Below are positions 13,037 through 25,560 of a stretch of DNA of 64,000 bases, in pieces. Location: NCBI GenBank assembly GCA_963556195.1, contig OY744551.1, forward strand, positions 12,415,096 to 12,479,095. The letters run 5' to 3'. The translations under genes were made by a program, and so were the position numbers. Source of the stretch: Sepiola atlantica. Taxonomy: Eukaryota > Mollusca > Cephalopoda > Sepiida > Sepiolidae. The first letter of the stretch is position 1. Each line of letters begins with the position of its first letter. The notes under the pieces were generated by a model. It worked only from the letters and a program-made list of their open reading frames with translations. It had not been told where the DNA came from and ran no database searches.

Positions 13037-16000
13037 TGGAGAGAGCTAGTGTTAGGTATAATAATAAAACCAAAAACAAACGAAATTGATCAAAGAACAT
13101 ATTTTTAATGGAAGTAGTTCAGTTGTTTATAACAACAACCGATGGCCGTTCTCTCCCATGCCAGACTCCTTCTTTTGGGGCTATCACCGTCTGTCGCTTG
13201 ACGTCACTTTCCCTTAACCATCGTTCCTAGGCCAGCGCTAGCCGTAAATATTAACCGCCTGACCTTGTATTTTTTATATAATAAAATATTTCTGTGAATA
13301 TAATTCCTTAATCATAACTTATTTACCTACCCACGCTATTTAACAGTAGGTAGGGTATTTTATGACATCACAATGTATTCAGAAATCCTTTGACTTTGTG
13401 AAAATTTGACGTGTCTAAAAGTGGGTGTTTCATCTATTTATTCCGTTATTGTTGCTTAAATATTTTATACTGTTGTAACCTGTCTAATCTTTTATTTGTC
13501 TTTTTTTATCTCTGATATATTTCTATTTATACCATGAAACAATGGACTTAGTATGATCAAACGAAAATTGTTTGTACACACTAAACGTGTATACTAAAAC
13601 CTTTGGTGATAAGTATATTTTAGATTGGAAATTGGGTGTGACGTAACGTTTACTGGAGCGGATTGTGAACTTGGCGTGTCGTGTCCATGTTTATGTTACA
13701 GGTGTAAATTTATTTTAACACACCTAAAATGTATATGTTATCCCCAGCCATTATATTGTCGGCACAGATCACAAGGCACGATTCATAACAACTCGTTGCA
13801 TTTGCAATTTGGTAGCCGGCCCTCAGCTTGCCAAACCACTAGTACCGAGTTTTACGTACAGAAACTCGTGTCTCCAAATAGTCGCCCATCGTTGTACTGG
13901 TCAGGCTTAGAATTGCTTAACTTCTGTGAATACGGTTATAATCAAGTTAACGCACCAAGTCACGTGGGATTTAATCTGTGAATAAAGAGGGATATAATCT
14001 CTCTTCTTCCTAGATCCTCCTTTCTGGAAGAACATAAGACAAGACACGAACAGGGTCAACAAGTTCAGTTAGTTAATAACAGATAGAAAAGACCATGAGA
14101 ACTGACTAATGTACATATACAAGGTGGGCAAAAATAAGGGTCCTATTTTTAAAAATTCATAACTTTTTTATTTATTGATTTTTTAAATTTTTTTTTTTAG
14201 AATAAGTAAAGGACCCCTTCCGAAGCAAGCATGAGCCGTATTAGCCCTAAGGAACGTACTCTCATTTAGAAAACATTATTTTTGCTTAAAAAACTCAAAA
14301 CAGTGTAAAAAACAATACTTTAGTTTTTGTAAGTTTTGTAGTTTTTGTAAAATTTGTTTTGTTTATTTCAAAAAATCTCGGAAGGGTCAGTCTACACACA
14401 CATAAAGTTTGGTGAGTTTAACTTTTATTTTGTGGAAGTTATTCAAATTCAAGTTATTCAAATTTAAAGATAGAAACCTTATTTTGGCCCACCCTGTATT
14501 TCGAAGAAAGAAATCACTACCATACGTCTACGACTGCTGAGTCGGTCGACGGAGGGTCGGCGTGACCCCATAAGGTCATGAACGTTGAATATGAGAGCCT
14601 TCTCCGAGCCATGATTTTTTGCTAATTCTGACAAAAAGTAAGATAGATAGGCATGTCTCCCTCCGTTTCTTTAAGACATCCACTTTCCCCTTTGCGAAAT
14701 AATTTCAATAACAGATTCAAGAAATGTTCGAGATACGAGCTGCAGTGTACATTCTTTTAAAACTAATGAGTCAGCAGATATCAAGGCCAAATACAACTCG
14801 AGAATAGTGTTTAAAAAGAGGGAAAGATTGACAGTTAAACTCAATACTATGATGAATACTATTATTAATAATATGAAAGCATTGAAATGTTCCACATATC
14901 ACTAACAACAAATAAATAACAGAACACCCAGAAAACAGCAATTCTTCCCCCTTTGCCAGAAACATCGCTCGGGAAATGTGATGAATAAAGGAGAGAATAG
15001 GAGAAAATCGAAAGTCATGAGGCTGTCGAAAGTAAATCTATTCTCCATTAGTATGAATGAACGTCAGCTCCCATGGATCTCCTCCGCCTTTTAACAGCTC
15101 TTGGTGTTACTGTTGATGGGTATCAACACATCCGACTCATCGGACAAGTCAAGCCCTGCCTAATGGTTGGGGGGCCTAAGTATTCCGTCCACAGCCCGAC
15201 CATTAATCAGGCAATATTTATTTACATTAGACGAGTATTGATTTACTCCTCTCCAGGAGTTAGGCACAAGGCAAGTCTTTATCTTACTCCCACAAGTAAG
15301 ATGGGACCCAAGGTCGGGTCGGGAAAGTGGGTGTTGAAAAGCCAGCGCCCGAGAGAGGTGAGCACTCTGGCCATTAAATTGTCTGGGTAGTCCCGTCGGC
15401 ATTCCCCGGTAGGAGCGCCTCAGACAGTAAGCAATAAACTTACTCCTCCCCAAAGTGTGGAGGCGAAGTCTGGGAGGGTGGACCTCCTAGAACTGCACAG
15501 GACAGACCCATTGACCGGCGTAAATCAAACCCCGAAGGACAAAACAATACCAGTATGGGGTGCAGTATCCATCGGAACAGATACTACACTTTGATCTTAG
15601 CCAAAAGGCCAAGGATTGGATCAGAGCTTAGAGATATGTTTTTCTCTAAGTCTCTTGTTACTTGGATGGCTGCTGAAATAGAGTATACTTGAGCACTCCA
15701 ATGAGCCGTCATAATTAAAACTCTATTATTATTAAACGTTTTCTCCGCTAGCTGAAGAATACATACTTACATGGCTGTGTGCCCTTCAAGTAATACGATC
15801 CTGAAACAAGGTGTTCGTTTTTATCATATTCATGTTCGTCCATTTACAAATGTTATCTATTCATCTTTTGTTTGCCTACATTTAGACCGTATTATGCCTT
15901 CGACCTATGTTTTGTATAGCACTACACTAGGACATTCAACATGACCAAATAATCTCAAGACGTTACAGTTGATTGCAGGATATTGATGGGATGCCTGTGA

Positions 16001-16726
16001 GTTTTCGCAACTCTGCGATACTGATGTGATCAGATAGTTTATGATCATAATAAAACGCATGATGTGGCTTTGGAAGTTCTCTACTTTCTGATGTAAGTTT
16101 ACAGTCCAGTTAACAGATTCAAGACCGTATAAGATTACAGGAAGGGCATATGCGTTATAGATTTTATATTTAGGGCATTACACTCTACGTCGGATTATTT
16201 GTAAAGTTATCGAAGTGACTCAGTCAGCCGTATTTCTAAGCACAGTAAGGATTAAGAATTATGATAAAATTAAAAAGACGACTTGACGTTTACATTGAAC
16301 TAGAAACTGACAATTTTGTTTGTCCGTAGGGAAACATTCCCACTGTAACGTTTGATTTTTATGTACATAGAAGAAGAAATGAGAATTATTTGCAGTGTGG
16401 GTAGTACGACGAGTTGTTCTTATTGAAAGAAATCGCATTTAGATCAACCAGTTCTGGGACCGGTCTAGTTGGGGGAGTTACCTTACTGTTGAGTTACCCG
16501 AATGAACGATGTTGACCTAGAGCAGACGCCGTGAAAATGTTCTCAGTTAAAAAATGTTCTCAGTTAAAAAATGTCCTCATGCCAAACGTGCGAGATAAAT
16601 TGAAACAAAAGAGATTTACTTACATCATAGTTGCAGTCACTACTTCCCATATCAGAGCCCATCATACCATCGTTTCCGAACTGAAAAGAACAATTAAATA
16701 AACTTAGTTGCTTTAAATCCATGATA

Positions 16727-16792
<66 letters not shown>

Positions 16793-17431
16793 TTAAGTTA
16801 ACAGTTGAATGCCTACTAGACACCACCCCCGGGTGTCTTCGGTCTCTCTGTACATGGGTTTGTCAGAGACTCTGACATGGGGATACTTTTTACTTTAAGT
16901 AAACACTGACCAAATCTTAAATAAAAAATGGTGTGCTATCTCCTCAATCCATCCAGCACGTCTCTTGAATTGCGGACGGGGGCACCCCTTCTACTCATAG
17001 AGGGCAGCTTTGAATAATGAATTAGAAGCCGTTGACAATGAGGAAATGAATAACACAAAATATGAATAAAAACAAAAATAAATACTGGCAGGCCGGCACC
17101 CAGGATAAAAAGGCCCATCAAACCGTTCATACACCAGGCGGGAAGATGTACTCAATGGTGTAAACCTTCCTGCCTCTGGAAATGGTGCTCCAACCAATAC
17201 TGAGGCCAACCAGGGTCAGCCATCAGGCCTTGAGACAAAAGGTCCTGGCCGCCTATCTCCATCAAATACAGCAACAAAAAAGAAACATAAGAGGCTTAAA
17301 AGCCCAACAATGGACTGTTTCACAAAAGAAGGTGCTATTGTTTTGCTACCACTACTCAAAGTTTGAAAAGTGGAGCAAAACATCCAATGAGATTCTTGCT
17401 GATAAGATCCAATAATCTATCATCCCCAAAG

Positions 17432-17518
<87 letters not shown>

Positions 17519-17833
17519 AATTATATATAATTACTTCCACAATCCGAAGACGCAGCAGCCCACACAAACCATGAATGTCACAGACCGAAAACTGTGGACT
17601 CGAATTTCGCTCTCCATAGGCTTCATCAGTAAGACACATCAAAACTCAGGATTCGAAACCCGAGTCACTTGCTTTCGAGTGACGCGGTTTTGAATCCTTA
17701 CAGTCGACTTACGTTTCCGAACTAGAAAGAGAGATGTTATCAATTTAGTTGTTTTTAATCCATAATCAATACTATCTAATAGGAAATTTACATACACGTT
17801 TTTTATTCTAGCTAAGTTGGAAATTAATCTATG

Positions 17834-17895
<62 letters not shown>

Positions 17896-18089
17896 ATTTT
17901 AGTAAATAAATATTAATTATTAATTACCTACAGACATCGATGTTTCATGCTTACACAATCTTCAGTGCAGGAAGCTGATTCCTGACGGTAGGCGGGCGCG
18001 AAATCCGATCACAAATCGCCACTGATTCGCAGTCAAGAGACTTACCCAATTTAATTTAGAAGTTAGGAAGAAATTAAATCTTCTAAATC

Positions 18090-18151
<62 letters not shown>

Positions 18152-18329
18152 GGTAAGTATGTGAGATTAGTGGATAAGTATGTAAACAACTAAGTAAAAT
18201 AATGACGGATATTTCGGTACTTAAGTCAGATGTGTCATTATATTAGCTAGTTTGTGTCTATGCCTATGCATTGATTCCATAAACTAAATATTCGATTTTG
18301 TCTGAATGTTTTTCTTATAGCAGTAAAAT

Positions 18330-18394
<65 letters not shown>

Positions 18395-18944
18395 GAGGCC
18401 TGTCTAAAAGGTGTGCGACCTTAGGCCTGAAAAATATGTCAAATACGTGCGGAGTTGGAAACCATAATCCTCTTCAAATTAGACCCCTTGTCCTTGCACA
18501 CACTTAGCCCAGCGATCCATCAACTTCCGTAAACACTTCTGGAAGTCTTCTTTTAAAATGGTGTTCATCTCCACCGTCGCGTTAGCTTCAGCAGGTGTTT
18601 GGAGAAGCTGCGATGTGTAACAAAAATTAAGGAGTCGTTCAACCGATTCAAAAATAGCCGAATATCAGCGGAGAGTGGCCAGCGTTCTGGCAGGCCCCAC
18701 ACTGCTCGGAGTGCAGCTGTCGTTGAGAGGGTGCGTAAAAACGATAATGTTGAACGTGACGGCTGATATAAACACCATTCCAAAAGAAGACTTCCAGAGG
18801 TGTTTCCGGCAGTGGATGGATCGGTGGGTTAATTTCGTACAAGCACAAGAGGCCTACTTTGAAGGGGATTAGAGTCCGAACCCCGTCACGTATCTGAAAT
18901 ATTTTTTCTTTCTTAAGTCCGGATACGTTTTAGACAGGCCTTGT

Positions 18945-19019
<75 letters not shown>

Positions 19020-19291
19020 GTTGTGTGTTTTTACATATATGCGGAGATCAGTGAGTTATATTTTTTCGTCATTAGTACATTTGTTTAGTAGACATTTTCT
19101 TTTTCTGCGACACAGTTTCGGAAATCGGTTATAAATCGCATGTAGGATCCTGAATTTTTTTGTAGTGCACAGTGGGCAATTCTTGAAACTAGGGTTATGA
19201 GGTTTTTATTAATCAATTACCTTCCATTTCATTTGATAGACACTTTGAACTTCTATATTTTAATTGGCAGTGAGGTGATGCCACATTTTAT

Positions 19292-19326
<35 letters not shown>

Positions 19327-19337
19327 GTGTATATATT

Positions 19338-19388
<51 letters not shown>

Positions 19389-20510
19389 ATTATAAATATT
19401 GAGAAAGTAGATCAGATTAAAAAATAAACTAACTCACCCTAAAGCGTCCGTTCTTCCAGTGATAATACCTCATGTAATCATGCATAATTTCATAAAAGCA
19501 ATCGGCGATGTAGTCACACCTCATCATGTCCATGTTGTTCTTGGGGTAGTAACCTTACGAAAATAAAATAATACATACATACATAACACAGCCCCAAATT
19601 ACCCACGGTTATGCAATAGACAAAGATTAAAAATTAAAAAATCCAAATCGGAAAATTAGCTAGTCATTATCAATCAATGATTTATTAGGTTCATAGATAT
19701 CGATGACAAACTCCGAAAATACGACAAAATAATTTTATATATTACATTAGCTGTTAGTCTTCAAAAAATAGTCCTTAACATTTTAAACGAGATTAATGAA
19801 CTATATATTAATACGCTAAGACAATTTAATGTGTGTACGTACGTTTTCACACTCTACACTTTTCTTAAAGATGGGGCCGCCCGATCGCTGAAGACGCAAT
19901 GCAAAAAAAGTAATTTTTTAATCTTATCCGATGTCGCTGTTGTGTCGAACGTGAAACTCGGACTAAAATACGCATTTGACATCTTCTTAAAGATTAGTAT
20001 CTGTTCTTTCCAAATATGATACAATAATACTATGAAATATGTATAATAGAATGAAAATATGTCAAACTCCTACGAAGGTTTTGGAGATAGATCCGCATAA
20101 CCAGATACATTTTATAACTACATAAACAAAGGTATTTAAATAAGTATGTTTTAGTTTGAATACAATTGAATGTATAATATTGTAGGGTCTACGTTCGAAC
20201 CGGGCGTCTATAGAATAAACATATGTCAGAAACTCTTACAAGGTTTTGGAGATGAGCACGCATAACCAGATATTTTCTGAAACTCCATTTACCAGCGTAA
20301 TTAAATAAGTGTGGTTGAGCTTGCACAAAGTTGGTAACACTCATATTGTTGGGTGTGCGTTAACACCGGATGTCTATAGAATTTGAATATATCAAACTCC
20401 TACAATGATATTACTGTTGAATTTCTACGTGGCCCGCTATTTAAAAAAATATTATTTTAAGTTATAAATACTACTATTGCTTAAAATTAGTGAATCGAAA
20501 AGAGGCAGAA

Positions 20511-20553
<43 letters not shown>

Positions 20554-21676
20554 ATACAATCTGGTCTTACTTATTTCAAAATATCTATCGTTTATAAACC
20601 TTTAACATCCATTGTCTACTGCTATTTCGGTAATGGGACAGTTTGTGACCAATGCTAAAATCGACATTTCGTCGGCATCTTTCGTCTGTAAACAGATGAC
20701 GAAGCGCCTAGCCAATGAGATTGCGTGACCGTATGCGACAATTTTCAGCTATGAATTGAGTAAACCGTAACATTCATCTGCGCTAACATTCTTGAAAATG
20801 AAAAACAACATTTCTCGTAAACTCTACCCCCCCCCCAATGTAAAAAAAACAAATTTTTGCTTTTTTTTTCATTCTAGCCCTAACCTTATGAAAATGTAAG
20901 GAACTGTTAATTTTTTTTTACCCTAACCTTAACCTAACCTTAAACCAACCCTAACGTAACCATAACTTAGTCGGTGTGGATCAAAATGTGTACCAGTAAA
21001 GGAAAAATATAATTAATCGAAACCAAAACAAATAATTAAACAAAAAATATTCCTGAATCAAAAATCCTGTAAAAATAATTATAACAGTTGTTTAATTATA
21101 TTAAATACCTCCCTTCATATTTTTTTCTATAAAATTTAACATACAGTAAATGTTTTTTTGTCTGGGTTTACTGTTGTTTCATTTGTTTTCTGTTCAATAG
21201 CGTCGTCTCGTTTTGGTTTTGACGCCGGTTCGTTTTTATTCGGCATCTTTCGGCTGTTTACATAACGAACACTCTGTTTTAGCATGAGTCACAAAATGTA
21301 CCAATACCGCAATTAAGAAACGCTGTTACTTTGACTGACGACTCATCGGCGTAATTTTATTACTGTTATTATAACCACATACTAATGATTACTTACCGAA
21401 TTCACGTGATAAATATCTGGCAATAGCCATGGTCTCGGGCATCCTGTCACCACCATCCATTTCAAGGCAAGGCAGGTAATTACAAGGGAAATCTGACAAG
21501 AAAACAAGAGGTTGATGTAGTTTACTTGAAACATTGTTTAGTGTGTATAAAAACGAAATGTATAGAAGGCAATACAATGCAGAGGTGTAACGGATAAACA
21601 CGAAATTAAACAAATTAAGATATAACGGTGGAATAAGTTATGAAGTTTCCACCTTTTTTATTAATACAATATATAT

Positions 21677-21744
<68 letters not shown>

Positions 21745-24700
21745 TTAAAATCTTACTAGCGTCAACGTGGTATGAAGCAAGTTCCGTATCATATGATATT
21801 CTGGGAAAATATATCTCTTTTTTAGATGTGTGTTCACCCTTAATTTGAGCGTGTAAAGAAAGACCGTTGCTGGTGAGAGCTATTCGACAGAAAATGAATT
21901 GGATTTGAAATCAAAATTAGTTGTTTTTGTTTTGCTTCAAACCTATTGTTCGTCTTTAATTTTATTAGTGTTAATGTAAATATTAATATATTTTTATTTT
22001 ATTAAAAAATATATATAAAACTATATAAATAACATATTAATATCAATTGAAATGTCATATGAGAGTGGGCAAAACGGTTGGCTAAGACTATAGCCGACAA
22101 TACATGCAATGTTAATTTAATGTTTCTATTTACTTGCCTCCCCACGAGGGCAAAGTTAGACATAAGATCGGGTTTAATGTGGGGAAAATGCAGCTCTCGA
22201 AAAAGTAGCACTCTGAATTGGAACAAAAATAAAATTTTACTCAGTCTAGAAGGACTTCTCTTTCACTAACAGATATCGGAATAGACTTAGTGTAACATCA
22301 AAACGGATCTCCAAGAGTTAAACTCTAAAAATGACTGTTTGGCTAGAGCCAAACAGTCATTTTTAGAGTTTAACTCTTGGAGATCTGAAATTTTTTTTGT
22401 AGAAAAATGACTTTTTACACCTATTTTAAAAATTACTCTCTACCCTTAAGCTTTCATTGTTTACCTTAGTTGACTATAAGTAGGAATATCAAAATAAATT
22501 GTAATATTTGCCTTATTTGCATATTGTGATGGCGGCCATCTTGAATTTTAAATGAAGTTGATAAACCGCTCATAAGAAACCTGCCATTTTCTCATACACA
22601 TATTAGTCGATTACTGAATTGATTGTTTCTTTCGTTTTACTTTAGTCGAAGTTCTCAGAAATCAAGGGGCCCCTTTTTGGAGATAACACTTGATCTCTAA
22701 ATAAGATATATAGATATCCATGTGTTTCATTAATCTCTCCTCAAACGTTGAGTTAGTAAAAAACGTGAAGAAGATTAATTCCCATCCCCCAATTAAACTA
22801 TGTTATAGTATATCTTTGTTGTTGTGTCTCTTGGTATCACTGGTTTCCAGGAAAATGATTAATCTAGTCTGGTGGTGTATCCAGCTAAGTACTGTAACTT
22901 AAGAAAACATTACTAGGAGAAGGTGCACCATTCCTCGTATGCGCGAATGTATATCTGTGTCGAGAGGACCTTATTTGGGCTTCGAATTCTATGTTATTTT
23001 GAATATTTGGTCAGGGTATACTTGTACGAGGTTATTCTGATAAACCATTGTACAGAGAGACTGAATACACTCAAGGATGATGTCTAGTGGGTATTTCAAA
23101 GACTCTATTGTGTATACGTATGCTGTTGTGTCTTATATTGCAAATGACATCAATACGCATGTAGTATCGTCTGCCATTTTTTCGACAGCCGCGCTAAGAA
23201 GGTTAATTGGTTTGAAACTGAACCCTGTGTTCATGCTGGAATAATCATCTACCGCTTATGTCATGGAATAAACAATCTGAATATTTTTTCGAAGGAAAAT
23301 ATATTACCTACAAATTATTATGGTTGACAAATGAATTCAAAAAAAAACATTTCTAGATGTATTAAAGGAGATTGCCAGTAATACACTGGCCCAATCCCGT
23401 ATTTCGAGGTTACGGTTAGGGTTAGAGTTAGGGTAGGGTTACCGGCTGTATGTTACCCTGATCTAAACCAAACAGCTTAAAGTCACTTTCTTGAAAGCAA
23501 ATTGTATCTAGTGTATTCGTTCGAATTGTATACTATATCGGAAGAGTATTACCCAATCTCCAGAAGCAACTTTTGTTCAATGAACTGTTTACTATGCTTA
23601 CTATGTTACGGGATTCAATGACCTGAATGCCGTTAAGCAAACAAAAAAGATAATAAGTAATATTTTTCAATGTAAGCCAATCTAGTAATGCTGCATATCG
23701 GTTGTTATTAGTGTTGGGACGATTAATCGGAATCGGGAATCACAAAAGTCAGAACGTTTTGTTGTATCGGATTCGGTATCGGAATCGGAGAAATGTGGGC
23801 CTCATTTTTTATTATAACAACGATTCTGTTGAATATTTATTTTGTTTAAAACCTAATTTACCATTGTTAGTAGTAATGACGAAATGACAAAGGAAAAATG
23901 GCACAGGTAAAAATGGCACCGGTAAAATGACACAGATAGAAATGGCACAGGTGAAAATGGCACAGATGAAAATGACACAGGTGAAAATGGCACAGGTGAA
24001 AATGACACAGGTGAAAATGGCACAGGTGAAAATGACACAGGTGAAAATGACACAGGTGAAAATGGCACAGGTGAAAAATATAGATAAAGATCTCACACTA
24101 TGTTTATCTCGAAAAAAGATTAAAAAGTTTGTCGAATAAAAAAGAAATTTCTGTCTAAAGTTAAAAGTCGATGTGGACTCTTAACATTCCCCCATCCCCC
24201 CACCAAAAAAATTAAATTCTACCTTGTAGGCGAGTGGTAGATTTAAGAATTTGAATCCGTAATTGTATCAGAATCGGAGATTTCGTACAGAATCGGGAAT
24301 TTTATCAGAATCAGAAAAATAGAATCTTCCTATCACAATTTTAATACAAATTCTGATCAACATTATTTACTGTAAACATCTAAGGCGTACACTGTGTGTG
24401 ATGGTGCACTGTTATATCTACATAGGGGACTAATTAACACTATTCCTGTGATTGAATAGCAGAGAAAATAAGTCAGTGCCAACCCTAACCCTAACCCTAA
24501 CCCTAACCCTAACCCTCGCACCAACAAATTCATGATAAAATGACAGTTAACAAATCTAAAAACTATCAGCGCCATGATCGACCGGGTATCGTTTGATAGT
24601 CGGCATGGGATGCCCGGTAAGCATTTTGCGAATCATAACCATTTTCAGTTTAGGCAACACAATATAATGGCCCCAAAACAGGTAAATAAATTCAATTAGC

Positions 24701-25526
24701 ATACCCCCCCCCAAAAAAAAAGAAATCAACCACAAAGAAAATTAAACAAATAATGGAATGCTATTACAAAAAAAAAAAAATTATTGGTGATGCTAGTACT
24801 GACAATTAAAACAATAACATAAAATAAATTAAATATTTAGGTGATAAACACCGTACATTTTTCATGGTCCGGAGGTAAAACGCCATACTCTCGACATCAA
24901 TATCGAAGGTTCGATCCATATATAAGTTAGCCATGCTGATGACAGTTGTGAGCCAGAGACACGTGTCCATTGATTACTTTTATGTACGTATAAATTAAAT
25001 AAAAATATATATATATTAACGAAAAATACACCCTATAAAATTAAGGGGGACTAATAATCTTCTGCAATTACCTGTATCACTTAGGAAGTGAACACTCGAA
25101 ATAGTAGTAAGCGATATAACAAATGCTATTGCCAATAAAACAATTACATGAAATACATTAAATATTTAAGTCATGAAAACCGCACATGTTTCCAGGCAAG
25201 GCGTCATGGTCCGGAGGTAAAACGCCGGACTGTAGACATACCTATCGATGGTTTAGTCCGTGTCTAAGTTAACAATGCTGATGACTGCTGGAAGCCAGAA
25301 ACGCATGCTCATGGATTACTTTTATGTACGTATATAATTATTAAAAACAACTAATTCGAGCTCCCGGCACTTGACAATGTTAACATTGAGATATCACTTA
25401 CATTCAGTCAGTGTCGTATGATAGCGAGAGGGTAGAAGCGTCGACTGTCAGCTCGACAGTTAAGTTTCAATCCCGATCTAGCCGTACTAAAGAGCTGTGA
25501 TACAGAGAAACAGTATGTTTGTAGAT

Positions 25527-25560
<34 letters not shown>

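Noticed and set aside
13861..13955. Functional 5S rRNA gene
   Set aside because: Partial and diverged, with changes throughout the internal control region.
13625..13981. 118-residue plus-strand frame
   Set aside because: Overlaps a 5S-like SINE on the other strand; Cys-rich but with no domain order or splice context.
15560..15617. Functional U2 snRNA gene
   Set aside because: Only the first ~45 nt and the last few of U2 are present, fused to an unrelated body, in three similar copies.
17962..18507. YIYIYI-rich frames here and at every (TA)n
   Set aside because: TA dinucleotide repeats translate as Tyr-Ile in all frames.
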